From positions 78,814,527-78,878,526 of the forward strand of contig CM055092.1 in assembly GCA_029204225.1 (NCBI GenBank): a stretch of 64,000 nt of DNA. Reading direction: 5' to 3'. Every line of letters starts with the position of its first letter. The stretch's first letter is position 1. The notes below the pieces were generated by a model. That model saw only the letters and a list, made by a program, of their open reading frames with translations, ran no database searches and was not told the DNA's origin. The position numbers were made by a program, and so were the translations under genes. Below are positions 11,162 to 21,280 of the stretch, in pieces. This DNA comes from Diphasiastrum complanatum (taxonomy: Eukaryota > Streptophyta > Lycopodiopsida > Lycopodiales > Lycopodiaceae).

Positions 11162-14100
11162 GTTATGGCAGGGAAAGTAGGTGGCAGAAAGTTGCTGTCT
11201 CCTACAGATAAGCATGTGAGGCCTATGATGGAAGTTGTTCGTGGGGCTGTGTTCAATATGCTGCAGGTTTCTACTAGCCACACTTCCTGGATAGTCTTAT
11301 CTTCTAATTCTTTCTTGCTTTAGCACTAACATCTTTCTTGACTATGTCCAACACTTACTATGCCATCAATTTGTCGTTGTTAAGCAAATCATGAATCCCT
11401 CATATTTGTGGTATTAAAGATATGGCATGTGCTGTAACAGGCACTAGGTGGTTTTTCTGCAGGCCTATCAGGAGGGCGTTGGCTGGACCTTTACAGTGGT
11501 ACAGGTTCTGTTGGCATAGAGGCTCTAAGCAGAGGATGTTCAATGGTATGGGCATTGCTATATACCAAGTAGGTTTGTGAGTGCGATTACAGTTTTGAAG
11601 CAATATTCACACATGCATGCACTTCAGTGGTAGCTTCTTCATAGCAAATAGCATTTATTGATATCAAATTTCCTATGTGACCACAATGTCAAAAATTTGA
11701 TGCTGACATTGGACATTTGTTTGAGAATTTACTTTGCGGGGATTCTGGGCAGAGCTACATTCAAACCTGTTTGAATGTTTTTTAAAATTCGTTTGAAACT
11801 TGAAACTTTTTTTCAAACTTGTTTGACATTTGAAACCCGTTTGGAACCTCAAAAAGTTTTTTTTTTTTGGGGGCCCTAAGGTCCGAAAAAGAGGTCAAAA
11901 AGTCCCCTGTGTAAATTTTAGGGCTGAATCAAGCCCTAACCAAAAACCAAAACTGCTGCCCAAGCACCTATCTCTTCCTGAGCACTTTTCATCCTAAAAA
12001 GATGATTAAAAGGCTTTTTTCAAAAGATTATGAACTTTGTTAATCACAGTAGATTGATTACTATGGTTTACTTTCTATGCTCATTCAACTGCTTTTATGA
12101 TATCTAAAACCCTTAAGTTAGCACTTGCATTGGTCAAGACCCCAAAATAAGGCACTAAAATAGGGTCAACTGCATCTCAAACGTTTGAAACATTTGAAAA
12201 GCATTTCGGACATATGAGTTTCATACTTTTCAAACGTTCTATGTTACATTGATTTTGGGTATGTAGGTTCACCTATTTTTAAGTTGTGTTTACAACTCTG
12301 TCAAATCTAGAGAGCCATGAGCAATCAATTATGTTATTTATGCTTGGACAGAAATTTGAGGTGAATTTCAAATCACATTACCTTTCATTTGCATGTGATT
12401 GGGTTCTATGTGCATTAAAACACCCAACTTAGATGCTGATTGCAAAACAGATTGACATTTTCATAATAAGTATCTGCTTGTATCAGGTCAGAAAGTGGAG
12501 CCATAACTTTTGTGATCCTCGTACGCTGACAAGTGTATTCCCAATTGCTTTTAAGATTATTTCAGATACTTTTAAAAAGTGTTTGTATTATAAGTTTCAT
12601 TAGAATATGAATTAAACAAAAGTCACAGCATAGAGTGTCAAATGTATGAATCATTTAGTTGTTCGTTGCAGTGAGTCTAGGACATCCAGAGTTTCAGACT
12701 ATTGACTTCTTGCATGGCACCAAATTTATCCATGGCATTCCTACTCTCTTCAAGACCTGTCTTAAAAGCATTTCTGTATGTCTGTGCAGTAGTTTTATGT
12801 ATGTGCTGTAGCATGTTGCCTTGACTGAAAGCCTAAATCCATGAGATTGCTTACAACCTTCAGGCACATTTTGTGGAGAACGATCCTTGGATTGTGTCTA
12901 ATGTCTTGGTGCCCAACTTGAAAGCCACAAGTTTTCATGAACAATCTATGGTACATACAATTCGAGTCGAAGCCTATTTGGAGAGGACATCAAGTCAAAA
13001 TGGTAAGTAACTGAATCACTGCAGATTCTGTCAGTTAGTATGGACACATTGTCAAGTGCTGTAGCTGATGCACAGGGTTTAATCATGCTCTCTTCAAAAC
13101 ACAGAGCTTTCCAGCAGAACAATAATCAAGCTTTTTTGAGAAGCTAGTTTCTGAAAGGATATTCCCTCAACAAAGCGGTTCCACTATTTTCATTAGGTGA
13201 AGCAGTGAGAAGAAAATATTGATCTATAAAGCCAATGAATAGATTGATAAACTCCAAATGCTCTTTTCAATTTAGATCAGTTTCTTTGCCTCCTGGGTCT
13301 AATATCTAGTGGTGATTTGTAGTCAGCCAACTGCACATAGTGACCTTAACCTATCACAGGGTGGATCTTGCATCCAAGAACTTCTAATGAAAACATTTTA
13401 AGATGAATTCTTGGTAATTTTCAAAGAAGCTTTGCATGATATCAACTGGAAACAGTTGAATTATGGGTTGTAGGAGTCTGTTGTATAAGACTGGATTTTG
13501 AACTTGTCTTACAGGTATTTGAAGGTTGATTATATTGACAATTACACTTTGGTTGATGTTTCAGGTGACTGTGGTTTCTTTGACTATATCAGTGTTACTC
13601 CTCCTTATGAGTTGGTAGACTATCCTAGTCTTCTGGAGTGCCTCTCAAGATCTTCACTGATTGGCAAAAACACGTGTGTGGTAAGATCCAGCATAGCTCC
13701 AAGAATGTTTCGAAACTTTCCTCTATCAGTGAGGCTATTGGAAATGGTTTTGTATTGTTGAAGCAGCTGGAATAGGGGAATAGGAGGTAATTGGTACTCT
13801 AGTCAGTACTTGATAATACACTTTATAAGGTAGATCGGTAAAAGTGTGGCTGACATGGAACCATTCAAACTTTGTTTCGGTCCTCCTGTTTTTCCTCTTT
13901 TGATGAACTAGCAGCATATTCTGTTTCATTTATGGCTAGCAGATTCGATTCCTATTTTCCTCGAACACGCGAACCACTTCTGAATTTCAGTAGGAAAATG
14001 GAGATGAGTGAAGGAGTCTTTGGAATTTTATGAATGTCTTCATGTTTGGCCTGACAATCCTAATGCAATTTGTTTGTTTTTTGACTCAGATTGTAGAATA

Positions 14101-14297
14101 TCCATTGAAATCCAGGAATGAGATGCCAGACACATGCGGTATGCTTGTAAAGGTCGGTTTTTTTCTCTCAACATAGTGTCCCGTCAAAAATAGTTTGGAA
14201 CTATATAGTTAGTAATGGGAGGTTATTGCAGATAAAGGATAGGCGTTATGGCCGGACAAATGTAGCTACATATGGTCCTGCATGGGCTAGGAGTTAA
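11162..14297 (+). CDS. RsmD-like 16S rRNA (guanine-N2) methyltransferase, six exons, 5' end not located
   Basis: Exons are 11162-11266, 11441-11545, 12864-13002, 13565-13680, 14090-14152 and 14232-14297 (TAA). All junctions are GT-AG and stay in phase, giving 197 residues. The order matches RsmD: the N-terminal rRNA-contact segment (GGRKLLSPTDKHVRPMMEVV), SAM-binding motif I (LDLYSGTGSVGIEALSRG), the acidic strand (HFVENDPWIVSNVL), the catalytic motif region (FDYISVTPPY) and the C-terminal GRTNVATYGPAWA. Bacterial RsmD methylates G966 of 16S rRNA, and plant relatives act in chloroplasts. The usual D/N-PPY here reads TPPY, which I believe is normal for the plant branch. A transit peptide and start codon must lie upstream and were not identified. 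Introns are 79-1318 bases with no clear transposon inside. Confidence 0.9.
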
Positions 14298-15044
14298 TGG
14301 CAGTCTGTGAGGAACTGGACTTCAGCAAAGTTGCAGCATGAAGTTTCATAACAGGTGGGGGGCACCTGCAGGTAGCAGTGAACTCTTTGCACAGTATTTA
14401 AATAATTCTTTTCTTACTGATGGTAGCAGTTGCTAGATCATGCTGAGAACAGGCCAGGTCTTGAGATGGTGTCTATTGCATCTCCATTCTTTAAGCTCGT
14501 TGTCAGTTGTTAGAGTCGAAACCATTTCTCAGTTTAGTATCAAGTTACTTACTTCTTCTACAAGGCTCAGATCATGAGACTTATTGTAGAGTCTTTTATG
14601 ATGTGGCTGACATTGAGGTTTGTACCTCATATTTTTCTTAGTACTTCAGAAAATGTAATACTGGTGTTGGTGCTACATTTAGTGCCTTCAAAGACTGTGG
14701 AAATTATTTTTTTTCATCATTCTCTAAAACTAGACCTTTGAAGCCTTCAACATATTTGAGCATGTAGGCTAGATCAAGGACTTCAATCTTGTCTATGGAT
14801 TCCTTGTTTGTGCATGTACATTCCATCATTTTTGATAATTTTTAATGAAAGTGTTTTACCCACATATTTCTTGTTAAGCCACAAGCTTGAAGTCCAGTTC
14901 TACCTTGAAATTTTTAAGTTAGCAATCTGCCAATAAAAGGCTCAACTTAAATCATGTTATTAGGGTTGATGCGACTTAAAGGATAAGCTTTATATTTTAG
15001 GGTAGCAAACAAGCGATAGTGTCTCAAATGGAGGTACTTCACTG
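14298..15044. other. Downstream/intergenic stretch with no recognised gene
   Basis: AT-rich sequence following the methyltransferase stop codon, presumably starting with its 3' UTR. No coding similarity or clear repeat was seen. Confidence 0.5.
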
Positions 15045-15054
15045 AAAGAAAGTT

Positions 15055-15147
15055 ATCATCCAACGGGGTTGGCTCAGGTGGTTAGCTTGGCATCCAAAGT
15101 TTCTTTGGTCCCAAGTTCAAGCCTCTCTTGGAAACCAAGAGGCACTA
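15055..15147 (+). mobile_element. Short tRNA-like SINE candidate flanked by a perfect 10-bp target duplication
   Basis: The 93-base insert is flanked by AAAGAAAGTT at 15045-15054 and again at 15148-15157. It contains a box A-like GGTTGGCTCAGGTGGTTAG (about 15067-15085) and, about 30 bases on, a box B-like GGTCCCAAGTTCAAGCC. That is the spacing of an internal RNA polymerase III promoter of a tRNA-derived SINE. The 3' part can fold: GCCTCTCTTGG pairs with CCAAGAGGC around AAA. The element is shorter than most plant SINEs and does not form a full tRNA cloverleaf. Confidence 0.6.
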
Positions 15148-15747
15148 AAAGAAAGTTGCGATCCGCTCCTTGTCAAAGTTATGGTCTAGGATGTTAGTGG
15201 TGAGTTTGATTTTGTGTACACCTCCTTGGGGTATCAAACATGATACCATTTGCTGGTACATGAGACACTGTTATGAACACATTTTACAGATATGGAATCG
15301 GATAAGAACAATAGACAATGAACTGCTGAGAATCAAAAACTTCTGCATACAACCAATAAGACATTGGTGTGTAGGTCCTATAAAGGAACAATGCTAAGCA
15401 TTTTCTGCAAAGATACTCATAGACATCAGAATCACTATAATTAAGACGACTAGGAAATACCTATCTATACCCAGTTGATGGGAAGCTAATTTAGACTCAG
15501 GGCCCATTACACAAGTAATGAGGCAGGCCCGATAACGTAAAAGTGTCCTTTACTCTACCCTCTTCACTGTGGGACTATAAAAGAGCATAAAATATTGAAG
15601 TTGACGCCCTAAGTTGTAAACGCTATAAGTTGTAAATGCTATGAAATATAAAAGTGCAAAAATTGCATATGCTGAAGATGTTGTACAAGTAGGCATGCAT
15701 AATTTCTTTTACATATATATCAAAATTATTATCAAAAATTTATACAT

Positions 15748-15840
15748 TCATTCATAATTGAATTTGACAGCGTAACCTTGGTCAACAATTTTACTAATTG
15801 AGAATAAATTCTTAGTGATTTCAAGAGCACAAGCATGAGG
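15748..15840 (-). pseudogene. Short copia polyprotein relic (protease-integrase junction)
   Basis: The - strand reads ITKNLFSISKIVDQGYAVKF and stops. This resembles the segment between protease and integrase of copia elements (NLLSVSKLTD...GY.V.F). Only about 30 residues remain, and upstream it is replaced by the GC-rich block. Confidence 0.5.
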
Positions 15841-16140
15841 GTCCGGGCCGGACGCGTGCATTCCGCGTCCGCGTCCGGCGTCCAGACCCGGACGCGTGCA
15901 TTCCGCGTCCGCGTCCGGCGTCCAGACCCGGACGCGTCTGACCCTCGGACGCGGGGTCGGACACATCCATATTTTTTTTTATTATTTTTTAATTTAAATT
16001 TTTTTTTTTAACACAAAATCAAAAAAAATTAAAAAAGTAAAATAACGGACACGTCCGGGGACTCGGACGCACCCCTGGTGCGTCCGCGTCCGGACGCGGA
16101 CGCGAACGTGCATCCGGACGCGCGTTTGCATCTGGGGTCC
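15840..16140. repeat. CpG-rich repeat block built from GGACGCG/CGCGTCC
   Basis: Two near-identical copies of a unit containing CCGGACGCGTGCATTCCGCG lie side by side (about 15845-15940). After an AT-rich spacer (15970-16040) come more copies of GTCCGCGTCCGGACGCGGAC-like sequence. The block is strikingly GC- and CpG-rich and full of palindromes, unlike its AT-rich surroundings. No gene was recognised in it. Confidence 0.8.
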
Positions 16141-16299
16141 GCCACCTTAGCAAGAGCATATTATATATCTATCCTCGCCAACTCTAACCAACCCTCGTAA
16201 ATTAGGTTAAAAAGAAAAGTGAAAAAAACAAAAAAATGCTTTGTTCAAATTTTTAAACCCTAAAGAATCTATAACTCTAAAAAAGAAAAACAAATGCTA

Positions 16300-16531
16300 A
16301 ATCCCTCCCCCCCCCCCATCCACCCTTCTCGTTTGGCTCATCCTCTCCGTACCACCTCGTGTTTTTTTTTTTTTTTTCTTCCCCTCATGTCTCTCTCACG
16401 TCATTCCGCCCTAACCCCCTCCCTCCTCCAGTCTTTTTTTTTTTCTTGTCGGCAGCGTCCTGCACCCACACTCTCCCCCCCCCCCTCCCCCTCCCCCGCT
16501 TTCGCGCATGATTGCCAATGCACGCACACGC

Positions 16532-16602
<71 letters not shown>

Positions 16603-16640
16603 CACCAAAGTACACATTTGATCCCACTTACATGCCACTA
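16300..16640. repeat. Low-complexity tract with (CA)n and (CT)n microsatellites
   Basis: C-runs and T-runs (16300-16500) are followed by CACACG/CA repeats (16521-16569) and an uninterrupted CT repeat (16569-16601). Open frames over this tract are artefacts of the repeats. Confidence 0.95.
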
Positions 16641-17303
16641 TATCAGCAGTCCTTAGCTTCACCTTTACACTCCTTTCCTCATGACAGTCCAGTTGACATC
16701 CAGGCTGCTTTTCTCACCACCTCACTCGACTCGGCTGCATCACTAACCTTCCCTACAAAACCCCATCCCAAAAAGTCTCGACGCACACCTCGACCACTGC
16801 AAAACCCCATGGTACGATATCGAGTGTCGTTCTCTTCATCAGTCAGTAACCTACTCACGTATCCATGCTCCACATCTACTTCGATCTTCCCGACGCTCCT
16901 ACCATCGCGTTCTCCGCCGTAAGAAGTGTTCCTATGATGATTCTGAATGGAAACTTCTTATTGACCTTCTTTTCAGTTCTTCCTTGAGCGCTTTTTGGCG
17001 TGAGTTCATTCCTCGCTCTCCACCACCTCTCTTGGAAGACCTCCGCATTTGGACTGCTTGCGTGTCCTGGGATGTTTCCGGCATTGTAGTGGCCTATTCG
17101 ATCACATTTGGAGCACTATTGGAGTGAAGCAGGGTTGCTCCCTCTCACTAGTCCTCTTTGGTTTGTATATTGATGAGTTGGAGAGTCTCATTACACAGTG
17201 CGGTGGTGCTAGTTGCAGCAGGCTTGGGAACTTCTTGATTGCTATCCTCCTTTATGCCGACGATGTGGTATTGGTCTCACAAAAAATGGAGAGAGTGATA
17301 TAA
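16640..17303 (+). pseudogene. LINE (non-LTR) reverse transcriptase fragment
   Basis: The upstream part has PWYDIECRSLHQS and, at about 16920-17040, RKKCSYDDSEWKLLIDLL then FWREFIPR, the linker found between endonuclease and RT in plant LINEs. From 17049 the RT core shows GVKQGCSLSLVLFGLYIDEL and then LLYADDVVLVS, with the YADD catalytic box. The first RT motifs are missing between these parts and the frame changes, so this is a broken copy. The 3' end stops near 17303 without a clear poly(A) tail. Confidence 0.8.
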
Positions 17304-18902
17304 CACTCATGAATGGAGCACTTCCAAAGACAAATGATCAAAAAGATTTCAGCTTCAATGTTCAATCTGAGAATGACATTTGGTGGTTGGCAACCTTTGA
17401 TGTATAATTTCTTATAAACCAACAAATTATGTATTTTACTTGGTAGGAAAAAGACATATTCCAAAATTATCAAAGAGCATATGGATGGGAAGCTTTTCAA
17501 AGTACTTGGAATAGGAAACTTCAAGGTAGAGTGGCATCTAGCTGGTGATTTGAAAACTTTAAAATGTATGTTCAATGTTTTTCATGGAGCGACCTCCAAA
17601 CATCCATGTCTATAATGTTTTCCATGGAACGAATTCCAAATATCCATGTTTATATTGTACAAATGACATGACCAAATATAAGATTAACAAGAGACAAAGA
17701 GGATGCAAATTGGAAATCCCATTCTACCAATTCCTCTACAAAATGTGCATATTTGCACTCTCCATGTTGAGATTAAAATAATAGAAAAGCTTGTGTATTG
17801 TCACATATTATATTGCTTGGAACACTAAGCCAAAACCATCTTCCAAGAAGGCTATTTCTAGATTAGAAGATGTTCTATCTAAAGCAAGCCTACATATAGG
17901 AGATGTTAAAACACAAATTGACCTTAAGCTTTTAGAGAAAACAAAAAAAATGACCTTGTAAGCCAAGCATTGGCGGAGCAAAGGGGCAAAGATATTTATC
18001 TAACCATTTAAGATCCATTACTCAGTTTGGAAAGACATCATACCTGCTACTCAACATTTTGGGCATAAGGGTTTAACAAGGGTAATAAAAGTTGAAGTAT
18101 GGAAAAAAAAAAAACTAGATGATATGGTTGAATATTATGGAAGAAATTTTCAAACAATGATATATGACTGCTCTAGAAAAGTTGTGTTGAGTCTATAGAT
18201 TTAGTTAAGCGGCATGGAGAGCAAATCATATCACACATTACATGGTAAGCAGTTCAAAATAGATAGCAAGCTACCAATTTTTTTTATGGAAGTTGTTATT
18301 ACCTATTGATGGAAATAATTTAGATTTTGCAGCATATATTACAACACCATTCCATATCCTTCGTAGAAAATAATGGAAGTTTGAGTATATAATCATGACA
18401 AGGAATGAAAAAAAATCTCAGCAAGCAAAAGAAGCATTTCATAGAAACACACAACATGGTGGCCTCAATGGTTAAGCTCTTTCAATGGTTATATCAACGA
18501 GCACAAATATGCCATCAAAACAAAATCTACAAATTACTTCAAGTTTAGAAAGGAATGGAAATTATACATCAAGAGAGGTAGATTGACAAACACAACATAA
18601 TATTACATATTTCTGATGGTATTGAAAGAATACATTTCCATCTAATTGGATAGGTTTGTATATCCCTGCCATCTTTTTTTTTTTTTTTTTCCAATACCAA
18701 TTGCATTTTATTTTCATGGAGGAATTCTCTCTTTGCAAATGAATCCAAAAGATAAACATTCTCCTTTTCTAGACATAGTTCTGTATAAGCTGCATATAAA
18801 GAAAAATGAGCAGATCAAAGAATAGTATTCTCGGGTCCATATCCTAAAATTGTAAGTGCAATTGAGCATTTAACAAAAACTATTTTGTGTGGTTTAATGA
18901 AC
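17304..18902 (+). other. Degraded coding-like stretch, unrecognised, probably transposon-derived
   Basis: Many short open pieces occur, none secure. A 57-base unit around NVFHG...SK.PCLY is tandemly duplicated at about 17573-17675 and the second copy ends in a CLYC motif. Later pieces such as FGHKGLTRVIKVEVWKK (about 18060) look protein-derived but are broken by stops. I do not recognise the family. Confidence 0.4.
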
Positions 18903-19707
18903 TTACGACCACCTAAGTAATGAAACAGTGTCTTTATTGCCATGATAATTGACACTGAACTTCAAATGGGACACATATCTCATGGTTTTTGAAAAACTTG
19001 AGATAATTTCCAAGGCCGCTATCATTGTTAAATTTACCCGAGTATATTCGGAAGCCACCTTGTCGAGTGACAAATTCATCGATAAGAATGGGCCTTCTAA
19101 AAATATGGAAATTAAAATGTTAGTTCTTTTGATGAATATAATCATTATACAAAAATAATTGCATGCATGAAAAACAAATTAATTGAATGCATAAAATATT
19201 AAAGAAACCCACAAATTCAACATTATATGCTTCGATGAATTCAGGATGGTCAATGTCGTGACCCTTTTGCGAGCTTAACTCTCTTAGTTGATATATTTTA
19301 TGAGGGCCAAAACCAAGCTGGGTCTGGAAAGCAATGGACTCATCGTTTGAGAGGATCACAGGTCTTAGACAAAGACTGTAGCAAGCATTCTTCTAGACAA
19401 AGTGCATCATCTTCGATCTCATCATCTACTCCATGAACAATATCCTCATACTCAAAATCAAGGATGTCGAGAAACTCTCCTAATATTTTGGAAAAATTAC
19501 ATAAAACTTCATCTTCTCGATAATCCAAAAATTGCACAAGTCAAGTATAATTAGATATCTATCCTTATCTATGTAATATATAGGTAAATCAAAAACCGAT
19601 CGAGAAGGTAATCTATTATATATATCCATAGCATTTTCGACCTCTCCTATAAACGCAAATCGATTATCACTTGGGTTAAATTCCATAATGTTGTCATATT
19701 TTTTCAA
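18903..19707 (-). pseudogene. Unrecognised - strand coding-like region, frame-shifted
   Basis: Three consecutive - strand open stretches read like one protein broken by frameshifts. 19707-19560 gives NPSDNRFAFIGEVENAMDIY and LPIYYIDKDRYLIILDL; 19540-19340 gives LGEFLDILDFEYEDIVHG; 19359-19200 gives FQTQLGFGPHKIYQLRELSS. A further open segment starts after an intron-like ATTTTTAG at about 19098 and contains GGFRIYSGKFNNDSGLGNYL. It could be a decayed host gene or an unfamiliar transposon gene. I know of no matching family. Confidence 0.35.
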
Positions 19708-19990
19708 GAAACTTGGCTATCCTTGAGCTTTTGCTCTCGTGAAGAGGAGGGAGGTGAAATGTGCATAGAGCTTGTGGACTCCACATCATCTAGGATAAAA
19801 AAAATCAAATATAATAAAAATGTTGATTGATATTCAATAATTTACTCTTCTTGGGACAAAATTGGCAGTTACTTGGTAGCTTAAATTTTTTATTAAGTTT
19901 CATATATAATCGACCCAATCTACTTTTCAAATGGCTTTCACTGTGCTTGACAACATTAGTGTAATGTATAAAAGTCATAGTGTCAAACGT

Positions 19991-20130
19991 CTACCTTTCA
20001 TAACATATTTATAATCGAGCTTCTAAAGGTTTTGATAATTCTTGGTTTAAACTTTGGAGATAAAATTAGCCCGTTTGTAAAAATAAGGTGTCACTCCTAG
20101 GTGAGTCCTAGCACTAAAATTAGTTTTTAT
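19991..20130. repeat. Dispersed repeat, copy A (other copy at 38862-39001)
   Basis: About 140 bases, including CATAACATATTTATA and TTCTTGGTTTAAACTTTGG, recur at 38862-39001 in the same orientation with only a few differences. It belongs to an interspersed family of unknown type. The - strand open frame 20442-20047 across it is not recognised. Confidence 0.85.
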
Positions 20131-20451
20131 TGCCAAATATCTTGTAAGGCTCATAAAGCATGTGCCTATTTTGATGAGTTGTAGCAAAAACATGAAAAAA
20201 AAAAGACGGAAGAATGATATGAAGTACTCCCTATCTTCAGTAATAAAAAAATAGGTGTATAGGATTGGAAATGCTCGCGATGACTGGTCATATGTTGAGT
20301 AGCTCACATGATGAAAATGAAGAGATACTTCCTTTGCCTTGTGATATGTGAGCTTACCCACTATCAATCCACCAAGGATCTTCCTCCATAGAAATTGATG
20401 ATATACACATGCATGCCAAGAGTGACTCCTCATCAATGCCATCTCTCTCTT

Positions 20452-21280
20452 GATTGTTGAAGATCACTTGCCTTCCTTCTGGCTTTCTTCATCTCTTTTC
20501 TTCTTGTAGTACTCCAAGGCAAAATGCCCCTTCTTGCCACAATAATAGCACTTGACATTGGATTTGTCCTTCTTGCTATTAGATGATAATGAGACATCAT
20601 CTTCCTCCTTGGATTTGTCCTTCCTCTTGAAATGTGCCTTCACCTTGCCTTTTCCTTCGCCATGAGTGACTCTTCACTTTCTCTTTGTCCAATCCTTGCA
20701 AGCTTTTGCTCTTGCCTGCTCTCCTCGGCCACCAAGACACTTTGGAGACTTTCCATGGATGGAAGCTCACTTTGAATTGCATAAGATTGGACAAGGTTAG
20801 AAAAATCTTCATTAAGGCCATTCAAAACAACTTGGACAAGCTCCTTTTTGCTTAATGGCGTCACCAGTACAAGCAAGCTCCCTATTATAGTCCTTCAGCC
20901 TCAACACATGGTTTTGGGCACTTTCACCAACATTTTGAAAGCTTTGAAGAATTTGATTTCTCAAAGTGAGAAGCCTTGACGTATTCTTGGACTCATAAAT
21001 GGCTTGTAGACCATCCCAAGCCTCCTTGGCCGAGATACACTTTCCAATCTCTCTCAAAAAAGTTCATTGGAAACATTCATCTTGATGCAATGTAAGGTCA
21101 TCCTTGACCTCTTCTTAAATCTCAAGGATTCTTGTAGATTTTGAGGCTCCTCCTCAATTCCACTCACTATATTACTGAGATCTTGCAACACCAAGATGGA
21201 TTCATCTTCACTTTCCATGTGGAATAGTTGTTGGATGAATTCAACCTTTCACTTGCCTCCAATAGAAAACCTCCTATTGA
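20452..21280 (-). pseudogene. Copia gag relic, same family as the element at 31259-35808
   Basis: The - strand opens MASIGGFLLEASERLNS at about 21280 and continues with gag pieces CISAKEAWDGLQAIYESKNT, ELVQVVLNGLNEDFSNLVQS and ESLQSVLVAEESRQEQ. It ends in a zinc knuckle CYYCGKKGHFALEYY whose last cysteine is now Tyr. The matching residues at 32742-33550 (YLLEASERLNS, AKEAWESLKSIYESSNTS) show the two belong to one family. Several frameshifts are present and no pol follows. Upstream on the - strand, a diverged primer site (TGGTATGATTCTAGAG) lies near 21430. Confidence 0.8.

Noticed and set aside
15055-15147. A tRNA gene
   Set aside because: Box A and box B are present but there is no acceptor stem or anticodon arm; the flanking duplication fits a SINE better.
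16294-16922. Open frames of 80-136 codons with Thr-His and Ser-Leu runs
   Set aside because: They are created by the CA and CT microsatellites; the only real coding signal here is the LINE piece that begins around 16640.
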